Source: Methanothrix sp.
GTDB taxonomy: Archaea; Halobacteriota; Methanosarcinia; Methanotrichales; Methanotrichaceae
Assembly (NCBI GenBank): GCA_026394565.1
Contig: JAPKYA010000034.1
Coordinates: 1-49,504, forward strand
Length of the DNA stretch: 49,504 nucleotides
Reading direction: 5' to 3'
Made by a program: the position numbers and the translations under genes. Under the pieces are notes generated by a model that saw nothing but the letters and a program-made list of their open reading frames with translations, did not search any database and was not told the DNA's origin. This document shows positions 43,363-49,504 of the stretch, one piece after another (the first letter of the stretch is position 1; each line of letters starts with the position of its first letter).

Positions 43363-44156
43363 CCGCTCTCTTTCCTCATCCTCTTATACTCCGCCAGCAC
43401 GTCTTCCGTCTCACCCAGTGCCACTTTCTTTCCGCTCTTCATGAGCAGGCAACGGTCGCACAGCGAGCGCACCGTGCCCAACGAATGCGATACCAGCAGT
43501 ATGGTCTTGCCGGCCTTTCGGATCTCCTCAATCTTCTCGCCGCACTTCTTCTGGAAGGACTCATCCCCTACAGAGAGCACCTCGTCCACCAGTATGATAT
43601 CCGGATTGGTCTGAATGGCCGTGGCAAAGGCCAGGCGAACATACATTCCCGATGAAAAGTTTCTCAGCTTCATGTTCTCAAAGCGCTTCAGCTCCGAGAA
43701 GGCCATGATCTCATCATAGCGCTTCTCTACATCCTTATGGGTGAGGCCCATAATGGCTCCGTAGAGGTACACGTTATCCTTGGCGCTCAGCTCCGGCTGA
43801 AAGCCTACGCCAAGTTCGAGAAACGGCGCAATCTTGCCGTTGATCTTTACCTTTCCCCGATCCGGGTAAAGAACGCCTGCCAAAACCTTGAGCAGGGTAC
43901 TCTTGCCGCAGCCGTTGGGCCCGATTACTCCAAATGTCTCACCATGCTTCACTGAGAAACTCACATCCTGAAGGGCTAAGAGCACCTCATAGCTGCAGGC
44001 TCCCCCCCTCAAAAGACCAATCAGGTTCTCATAAACAGTGAGCTTCTTCTCTCTGGGGATTCTGAAGCTCTTGCAAAGCCCATCGACCACAATTGCATTA
44101 CCATTGATCTCATCCTCTTTTGCGGATCCCATCCGACCTAATGTGCTTAGCCTCAC
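43359..44156 (-). CDS. wzt: Polysaccharide ABC exporter ATPase (Wzt/TagH type)
   Basis: This 265-residue ATPase has Walker A GPNGCGKST, signature FSSGM and Walker B ILVDEVLSVGD, with the H-loop in LVSHSLG. It powers glycan export with the permease encoded just upstream. GTG at 44156 is preferred because GGAGGAGATC ends 4 nt before it; TTG 44174 and ATG 44132 are alternatives. It ends after the nucleotide-binding domain and so lacks the carbohydrate-recognition domain of O8/O9a-type Wzt. Confidence 0.88.
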   Translation of the reverse strand: MRLSTLGRMGSAKEDEINGNAIVVDGLCKSFRIPREKKLTVYENLIGLLRGGACSYEVLLALQDVSFSVKHGETFGVIGPNGCGKSTLLKVLAGVLYPDRGKVKINGKIAPFLELGVGFQPELSAKDNVYLYGAIMGLTHKDVEKRYDEIMAFSELKRFENMKLRNFSSGMYVRLAFATAIQTNPDIILVDEVLSVGDESFQKKCGEKIEEIRKAGKTILLVSHSLGTVRSLCDRCLLMKSGKKVALGETEDVLAEYKRMRKESG

Positions 44157-44157
44157 T

Positions 44158-44919
44158 TCAGATCTCCTCCGCAAAACGGCGTTCGAGCTTCCCGAATATA
44201 GCCGAGCCGATAATCATTATTGCAATTCCTGTTGTAAGCGTAAACAAGAAGTCCCAAGCAGAAGGAGTCTGGTGATAGAGCAGAACATCTCGGTACATCT
44301 GAATTGTTACCGTCATTGGATTTAGCATATAATATTTCAGGTACTCCGGTGGGACGGTGGATAAAGGATACACAATGGGAGAAAGAAAAAATCCAATCTG
44401 CATGAGCACATCCCATATTTGGGTAAGGTCCCTGTAATAAACATAGAGAGATGCCAGAATCAGGCTTATCCCGTAGACTATGAAGAAATAAACGATGTGG
44501 ATGAATGGGAAAAGCAGTATGTAGGGCGATAGCCCTGCCCCAAGTATGATCAGCAAGGGGGCCAGCACAAGGAATTCCAGCAAGGAGCTGATAAAGGCGG
44601 ATAAAACCGTGCTCAGCACCAGCACCTTTCTCGGGATATATATCTTGGTTACCAGACTCGATTTGCCTACAATAGAGGATATAGAAGATGAAGTGCCATT
44701 GGCTATAAAGCGCCAGCTTATTATTCCGATCAACATGAATAGGGCAAAGTTATCTTGAGTTGCTTTGAAAACATTAGAGAAAACAAAGTACAGGACCAGC
44801 ATCAATAGTAGTGGATTGAGCATCGACCAGGCAAATCCCAGAACCGAACTCTGATACTTCACCTTCAGATCGCTTATCGTGAGGATCTTTATGAGTTCTC
44901 TATATTCTAAAAACCACAT
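44158..44919 (-). CDS. wzm: Polysaccharide ABC exporter permease (Wzm type)
   Basis: This 253-residue ABC-2 type membrane protein has six predicted transmembrane helices, an amphipathic N-terminus (LIKILTISDLKVKYQSSVLG) and the family segment FAWSMLNPLLLMLVLYFVFS. The C-terminal part has YPLSTVPPEYLKYYMLNPMT, typical of Wzm/TagG. It forms the channel for the lipid-linked glycan, with Wzt as motor. It follows a GT2 gene by 1 bp and precedes wzt by 1 bp. Confidence 0.9.
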   Translation of the reverse strand: MWFLEYRELIKILTISDLKVKYQSSVLGFAWSMLNPLLLMLVLYFVFSNVFKATQDNFALFMLIGIISWRFIANGTSSSISSIVGKSSLVTKIYIPRKVLVLSTVLSAFISSLLEFLVLAPLLIILGAGLSPYILLFPFIHIVYFFIVYGISLILASLYVYYRDLTQIWDVLMQIGFFLSPIVYPLSTVPPEYLKYYMLNPMTVTIQMYRDVLLYHQTPSAWDFLFTLTTGIAIMIIGSAIFGKLERRFAEEI

Positions 44920-44920
44920 T

Positions 44921-45859
44921 CTAAAGCCTCGCTATCCTGGCCCTGATGCGAATAAATTTAGCAATCTCATTATCGGGTGTCGCGCGCAATACATGTCTTC
45001 TTTTTCTTATCATGCCGGGTATCCCTCTCAACGCATCAAGCTTGGATTTAAGGATAACCCTGCCCTGGCCGCGCAAGGCATAATAGGGGATTGTGGCCAG
45101 ATTCCTTGCCAGGATAAAGAACAGAGAGGTGAGCAGAATCCTTGTGGGAAAATCCTTAACCACATACCAGATTACATTTCTATTCCCATAATAGACGCAG
45201 AGGTCCGATCCATTGCCTGCGGTCCCGCCGTGATGGTGATAGACAACGGCCTCGGGCACGTAAATGCACCTCCAACCTGCCAGCCTTCCCCGGAAGGCCA
45301 GATCCACATCCTCCATGTAGAGAAAGAAATCCTCATCGAAAAGGCCGATCTCATCCAGCATCTCTCTCCGGTAGAGAGCCGCGCCTGCAGAGGGCCCAAA
45401 AACCTCTTCGCACCGGTTGTACTGTCCGTTGTCCTTTTGGAACATACCCCGGTCCCAGGCCGCTCCGCTTCGCGAAATGCAGATCCCTGTGGAGTTGATT
45501 TTGCCGTCGGGGAAAAGCATCTTAGAAGCGCACATTCCTACATCCTTTTCGGACATCGGCCCGGCCAGAAGCTCTATAAATCCCATATTCGCCCAGGTAT
45601 CATTGTTCAGTGTGAGGATATACTCGCCTCCGGCTTGCCTGATGCCGACGTTTGTGCCTGCCGCAAACCCCAGGTTCTCCTGGTTTATCAGCAGCCGCAC
45701 CCAGGGAAAATTGGCTTTGATATGCTCTACGCTGCCATCAGTGGACGCATTGTCTACTACTATCACCTCAAAGTCGCAAAAAGTCTGCGCTGCTAAGGAT
45801 GATAAGCAGTCATCCAGGAATCTTTTGCCGTTGTAGTTGAGCACCACTACGCTTATCAT
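44921..45859 (-). CDS. GT2 family glycosyltransferase
   Basis: This 312-residue enzyme has ISVVVLNYNGKRFL, EVIVVDNASTDGS, NLGFAAGTNVGI, TLNNDTWAN and the ED motif MEDVDLAFRG. The C-terminus has a hydrophobic segment (ILLTSLFFILARNLATI) that may anchor it to the membrane. It is the first gene of the leftward exporter operon. A TTTTTATG-like box near 45896-45903 is a likely promoter, back to back with the next gene. Confidence 0.88.
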   Translation of the reverse strand: MISVVVLNYNGKRFLDDCLSSLAAQTFCDFEVIVVDNASTDGSVEHIKANFPWVRLLINQENLGFAAGTNVGIRQAGGEYILTLNNDTWANMGFIELLAGPMSEKDVGMCASKMLFPDGKINSTGICISRSGAAWDRGMFQKDNGQYNRCEEVFGPSAGAALYRREMLDEIGLFDEDFFLYMEDVDLAFRGRLAGWRCIYVPEAVVYHHHGGTAGNGSDLCVYYGNRNVIWYVVKDFPTRILLTSLFFILARNLATIPYYALRGQGRVILKSKLDALRGIPGMIRKRRHVLRATPDNEIAKFIRIRARIARL

Positions 45860-45965
45860 GGTCTATCCTTTCTCGCATCTGTCCGTATCCGGTAAGACAT
45901 AAAAAGATTTATCTCAAATGTATGCAGAGAGCTCGAGCGATCCGAGAGAGCCTGGGCGGCAAATC

Positions 45966-46889
45966 ATGCAAAAAGAAGTTGTTAGGGATATTAAAACGCA
46001 GCCAAAAGTATACACTATAGTTCTCAATTACAATAATTTCACAGACACGGTGGAGACGCTGCAATCCGCTCTGACGCTTGCTTATATGAATAATCATCTT
46101 CTTCTTGTGGAGAACAGCACAAAAAAAGATGTCCCTGAGAGGATTCGCCGGCTTTTTCCCGCCCTGGAGATAATTGAGAACGAAAGGAATCTGGGATATG
46201 CAGGCGGCAATAATGCAGGCATACGCGCTGCCATGCAGCGGGGCGCAGAATATATTTTTGTTATTAATAATGATATAGCCCTTCCGCCGGATGTCCTGGA
46301 AAAGCTCGTTTTTGCCATGCAGTCCGACCGGACGGCTGCCGCCTGTCAGCCCCTTGTCACTTACTATGATGATAAGGATAAAATCTGGTCGGCTGGAACC
46401 CGGCTATTCCTTGGCTATCCTAGATTGTACTATAAGGGGAAACGCAAATATGGCCGGGGCATAAAGAAAACTCCATTTGGTCTGGTCGGCTGTGCCCTTC
46501 TCTTTCGAGCCCAGTCTCTCAAGGAGATAGGCCTTTTCGACGAAAACCTTTTTCTTTTGCAGGAGGAGACCGACTGGTGCATGAGAGCTGCTAAAAAGGG
46601 CTTGGGCCTCCTGGTGGTTTGCGATGCTGTTGTTCATCACAAAGTGTCGGCGACCCTGGGGCAGCTAAGTAAGGAATACCTCTACTACATCGCCCGGAAC
46701 TGGCTGCTGGTGGCAAAAAGACATAACGGCAGAATAAGTTACGCATATATTCTGCTCACAGAGCTATTTACGAGAATTCCTTACTATCTCTATCAACTGG
46801 CCAAAAAAAATCAGATCACTATGATGAGATACTATTATTATGGTTTAAGGGATGGGCTGCAGGGGATAAGTGGAAAAAAATATTTTTAG
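45966..46889 (+). CDS. GT2 family glycosyltransferase
   Basis: This 307-residue enzyme contains VYTIVLNYNNFTD, NERNLGYAGGNNAGI, VINNDIALPP and the ED-like site QEETDWCMRA. The start at 45966 is chosen because the TATA box (GATTTATC, about 45904-45911) lies only 7 bp from the earlier ATG at 45918. It stands alone between a divergent and a convergent glycosyltransferase gene. Poly-A tracts near its 3' end mark the convergent junction. Confidence 0.85.
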   Translation: MQKEVVRDIKTQPKVYTIVLNYNNFTDTVETLQSALTLAYMNNHLLLVENSTKKDVPERIRRLFPALEIIENERNLGYAGGNNAGIRAAMQRGAEYIFVINNDIALPPDVLEKLVFAMQSDRTAAACQPLVTYYDDKDKIWSAGTRLFLGYPRLYYKGKRKYGRGIKKTPFGLVGCALLFRAQSLKEIGLFDENLFLLQEETDWCMRAAKKGLGLLVVCDAVVHHKVSATLGQLSKEYLYYIARNWLLVAKRHNGRISYAYILLTELFTRIPYYLYQLAKKNQITMMRYYYYGLRDGLQGISGKKYF

Positions 46890-46926
46890 ATACATATAAA
46901 AAACGAAAACGGCGTAACCGCCTGAA

Positions 46927-48042
46927 TTAACATTTTATATAATTATAAGCCCTCTCAGCCCGGTCGCAGATCTTTTCCCAGTCATACTTCCTGGCTTCTT
47001 CAATGCACCGCCCTCGCATTTTTCCCTTCTCTTGCAGCGTGCAGCAAATTGCCCCGGCTATAGCCTGCTCTGTGGGCAGACAGACGACGCCCGTATCGGT
47101 CTTGACCAGATCCATAACTGCATTCATCCTGTGCTTGACGGTGACTACGGGAAGCCCGCAGGCGTTCGCTTCCAGGGCAGCCATGCCAAAGCCCTCTCTG
47201 GTGGAAGGTGTGGCGAATATGCCTGAGGATTTCATGAGGGCAAGTGCATCATTATAGTCTTCCAGAAAGCCCAGGAACAGTACATTCTTCTCAAGTTCCA
47301 ATTCCAGTACCAGGGACTTCAGCCTTCCCGTCTCCGGGCCATCGCCCACTATCACGGCCTTCACATCCGGGACATCCGTTTTCACTATCTCCAATGCCTT
47401 AATGAGAAGATCCACATTCTTGTGCTCGACCAGCCTTCCCACGTAAATGACATCCGACTGCTCCGCAGAGGGCACAATGCCGGAAATTTTCTTCCAATCA
47501 ATGCCATTAGGCACAACCTGCACTCCTCTTGCTCCCAGGCTCAATAGCTCACTATGCGTCCTCTCAGATACGGCAATGTTCCTCTCCGTCAGCCGGGCGG
47601 CGGCCCACTCAGCCGCCTGGCCGGCCCTGCCTTTTTCTCCCAGGTACTTGCGCCAGTAATCGCCCCACACCTCATGCCAGGTGATGAAGAGCTTTTGCCT
47701 TCTAAGGCTGGAGAGCAACTTTGCCGAAAAGCAGGATAGGTAAGGAAAATTCTGGCAATCGATCACATCGCAATCCGTGCGAAGAGAGAGAAGCTTGCCC
47801 GCGAAAAATGCGGCCTCGGAGATCGATCTCTTGCCGTCGCTATAAAGAGGCATGGATGGACAGATGCCGTGCAGGTGCACGCCCACCCTCTGGATCTCAA
47901 CTTCACCCGGCCACCACTTCATGCCATAGCAGTGCACCTCATGCCCTCGCGCCGCCAGCCGGCTGGAGAGTTCATAGATCCTTTTTTCCGCCCCTCCCTT
48001 CACCCAGGGGTAGACGGCATCGTAAACATAGGCGACCTTCAT
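46927..48042 (-). CDS. GT4 family glycosyltransferase
   Basis: This 371-residue GT-B enzyme begins MKVAYVYDAVYPWVKGGAEKR, with the glycine-rich acceptor loop. The C-terminal donor domain has VIYVGRLVEHKNVDLLIKAL, VIVGDGPE and FATPSTREGFGMAALEANA with the catalytic ExxxxxxxE pair. The sugar is unknown; it resembles mannosyl- or glucosyltransferases of cell-surface glycans. A 50-codon gene ends 22 bp upstream and may be in the same transcript. Confidence 0.88.
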   Translation of the reverse strand: MKVAYVYDAVYPWVKGGAEKRIYELSSRLAARGHEVHCYGMKWWPGEVEIQRVGVHLHGICPSMPLYSDGKRSISEAAFFAGKLLSLRTDCDVIDCQNFPYLSCFSAKLLSSLRRQKLFITWHEVWGDYWRKYLGEKGRAGQAAEWAAARLTERNIAVSERTHSELLSLGARGVQVVPNGIDWKKISGIVPSAEQSDVIYVGRLVEHKNVDLLIKALEIVKTDVPDVKAVIVGDGPETGRLKSLVLELELEKNVLFLGFLEDYNDALALMKSSGIFATPSTREGFGMAALEANACGLPVVTVKHRMNAVMDLVKTDTGVVCLPTEQAIAGAICCTLQEKGKMRGRCIEEARKYDWEKICDRAERAYNYIKC

Positions 48043-48064
48043 CGACGGTTATCCGCACAGCGCC

Positions 48065-48217
48065 TCAGATGCGAGTCTTTCTAGGTCGCTCATTGGTTAT
48101 TCCACCCTTCTTTTTATCAAATAGCGGCGCATCTGATTTATTCTTCAGTGGTTTAGATGGATCATGCTTGCCCGGCCCGTCGCTCGGCATTCCCTTAGCA
48201 CCTTTTTTCTTGCCCAT
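48065..48217 (-). CDS. Small basic hypothetical protein (50 residues)
   Basis: This ORF has a near-perfect ribosome site, GGAGGTGA, 6 nt before its ATG, and a TATA-like GTATTTAAAGG near 48286-48296. It encodes a Lys/Pro/Gly-rich, probably disordered protein (MGKKKGAKGMPSDGPG...KKKGGITNERPRKT). It lies 22 bp before the GT4 gene and likely shares its mRNA. The strong translation signals make it credible despite the short length. No family is recognised. Confidence 0.65.
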   Translation of the reverse strand: MGKKKGAKGMPSDGPGKHDPSKPLKNKSDAPLFDKKKGGITNERPRKTRI

Positions 48218-48392
48218 TAACATTCACCTCCTTTGACACCTATCGAATTCATTATGCTTCGTCTCTATGTTATTACCTACCTCTTCCTTTAAATACTCGT
48301 CAGCTCCCTGGCGGGCAGTCCTGTCAGTACACCATTGTGTCCATCGATTGTAGTTGGGTAATAGAAATAGCGAAGAATCAAAAAAGAAAAAG

Positions 48393-48416
48393 AGCGCCGA
48401 ATTGTGACACGGCGCT
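48393..48416 (-). terminator. Hairpin terminator after the TTG-start secreted protein gene
   Basis: AGCGCCG (48393-48399) pairs with CGGCGCT (48410-48416) around a 10-nt loop. On the minus strand it is followed by a T run broken by one C (complement of 48379-48390), and on the plus strand by seven Ts. It could work in both directions. Confidence 0.7.
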
Positions 48417-48433
48417 ATTTTTTTAATTGATGC

Positions 48434-49153
48434 TCACACGCAGGGCAGCCAATCAACGCTGATGGCGCCGCAGGTGGAGTTGCCCCAGAGCTGGATGAAC
48501 TTCTCAATGGAGAAGACGCCAGTCAGGTCCTCGACCGATCGGCCGTACTCAGCATGGCGGCCCTTGAGCTGGTTGTCCGCGACGGGATCTCGGGAGATCC
48601 AGCCGATGTGGGCAACGCCGATGACGTTGCTGTTCAGGTTAGCTTCGAGAACGCCTGTGCAACATGGGGTATCGATCAGGGTCTGGTTGTTGTATCCCCT
48701 GGTCTTGACCTCGGTGGTCTTCTGCAGGTGCTCAGCATGAGTGTACATCTCTGTCAGCACAGCTCCTATCTTGTAGTTCTGCACGCAGAGCTTATCCACC
48801 CATTTCTGGTCGTAAGTGCCTGTCTGATATGAGACGGGCATGTATTCCAGCTCCTGCTCCGAGGTGAAGTTGATATAGTCCATGGGATTTGACCCGGTCG
48901 GCCAGGCACATGACAGGTCCGCAGGTTGCCTCTCGGCTTCGAGCTCAATTCTGGAAGTGATCACATTTCCGGAACCGGACTGCTTCTCCACCAGCTTCTG
49001 TCCATTAAAGCCGTTTTGTGTGGAGATGATCATCTCCAGGCTTCTATACCCCACTCCTTTTACTGACGATTTCTCGTACATGTAATTGGCAGCGCCGGCC
49101 ATGCCAACAATTGCCATGGCGATAACCGCTAAAACGATCAATTCTCTCTTCAA
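48434..49153 (-). CDS. Secreted protein, unknown function
   Basis: This 239-residue protein has a signal peptide (MKRELIVLAVIAMAIVGMAG). The start codon is TTG at 49153, well supported by GAGGAGGT 8 nt upstream and a CTTTTAAAAA box near 49200. The mature part is rich in beta-type and polar residues, with several cysteines (LSCAWP, DTPCCTG, STCGAIS, LPCV) that may form disulfides. There is no membrane anchor. Strong expression signals and a clear terminator suggest an abundant envelope or sheath protein, but that is inference. Confidence 0.75.
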   Translation of the reverse strand: MKRELIVLAVIAMAIVGMAGAANYMYEKSSVKGVGYRSLEMIISTQNGFNGQKLVEKQSGSGNVITSRIELEAERQPADLSCAWPTGSNPMDYINFTSEQELEYMPVSYQTGTYDQKWVDKLCVQNYKIGAVLTEMYTHAEHLQKTTEVKTRGYNNQTLIDTPCCTGVLEANLNSNVIGVAHIGWISRDPVADNQLKGRHAEYGRSVEDLTGVFSIEKFIQLWGNSTCGAISVDWLPCV

Positions 49154-49327
49154 TCCACACTACCTCCTCTAGCCTGGTTTGCCCCAGAAGAGGGCACGTT
49201 TTTAAAAGCCCAGGCCTTCACTCTCCTGTTACCCTAGCACCCGGGTACCAGGTTCTCAGGAGGCTATTTTAAGGTTTTGGCTGCCTCAATCATTTTGCAT
49301 AATAGCTAAAAAAAGAAACGCCCATAC

Positions 49328-49504
49328 TCACTTGCCGAATGAATTTAGCCGGTTTACGAAGTCATTGCATGAGCCGCTTAAGCATGGGCTGGCAAAGGTT
49401 GGTGTCGGTGTTTTAATGATTGGCGCTTTAAGGCAGTCTCCTTCCTGGCATGGCGTCTTGGATTTAGCAGCATCCCGGAACAGTATTCTCCTGTTGATCT
49501 CAAA
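49328..49504 (-). CDS. C-terminus of a Cys-motif protein (cut by window edge)
   Basis: An open frame enters from the right edge and ends at TGA 49328-49330, giving 58 residues. Two related motifs are visible, PCQEGDC and PCLSGSC, each with Cys-x4-Cys spacing and separated by a Pro/Thr-rich linker. The rest of the gene lies outside the window, so function is unknown. Confidence 0.5.
   Translation of the reverse strand, partial: FEINRRILFRDAAKSKTPCQEGDCLKAPIIKTPTPTFASPCLSGSCNDFVNRLNSFGK

Overview
The window reads as a chromosomal segment of a methanogenic archaeon, most likely Methanothrix (Methanosaeta) or a close relative. That assignment is inference. It rests on archaeal BRE/TATA promoters, an intron-bearing tRNA-Tyr with a C1-G72 pair, several probably leaderless genes, GC content near 50%, and gene families typical of Methanosarcinia. 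No marker gene in the window proves the genus.

Region 1 (1-11116) is a type I-D CRISPR-Cas locus transcribed leftwards. It runs promoter, small ORF, cas10d, free-standing cas11d, csc2, csc1, cas3, cas4, cas1, cas2, leader, array. Five of the seven junctions from cas10d to cas2 are ATGA stop/start overlaps, as are cas4/cas1 and cas1/cas2 among them; only cas3/cas4 overlaps by more. The array is cut by the left window edge. cas6 lies apart, beyond a zinc-ribbon/TM2 membrane protein gene, but its promoter is a near copy of the cas operon promoter, including a pair of TGCAAT boxes 19 bp apart. The long 5' stretch before cas10d is GC-rich and holds four mutually complementary hexamers.

Region 2 (11117-18000) is mixed. 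It has an antitoxin with a decayed PIN toxin next to a second GC-rich island, a DNA repair and phosphoesterase pair (ogt and an MJ0936-like gene), two secreted proteins, tRNA-Tyr and tRNA-Asp, a family 4 uracil-DNA glycosylase, and a sugar nucleotidyltransferase.

Region 3 (18000-27920) holds a bacterial-type arginine decarboxylase (speA) with a possible upstream peptide ORF, and several lineage-specific proteins. It ends with a tightly packed sulfur-transfer operon: HTH regulator, LarE, cysteine desulfurase, FdhD and an Ncs6/TtuA-type thiolase.

Region 4 (27970-33120) has two adjacent secreted proteases of unrelated families, a metzincin and a C25 gingipain-like protease. They share the same 47-residue (141 bp) tandem C-terminal repeat. 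A structured-RNA candidate follows.

Region 5 (33120-48220) is a cell-surface glycan cluster. It contains at least eight glycosyltransferase genes, one of them a 1121-residue methyltransferase/GT2/GT4 fusion. It also has a WbqC-like protein, a WecE-type sugar aminotransferase and a Wzm/Wzt ABC exporter. The right end has a 50-residue basic protein, a secreted protein with a TTG start, and the C-terminus of a Cys-containing protein cut by the window edge.

The most unusual items are the separate Cas11d gene and altered HD motif of the I-D system, the shared two-box promoter of its operon and cas6, the switch-like GC-rich leader, and the shared repeat module on two secreted proteases.
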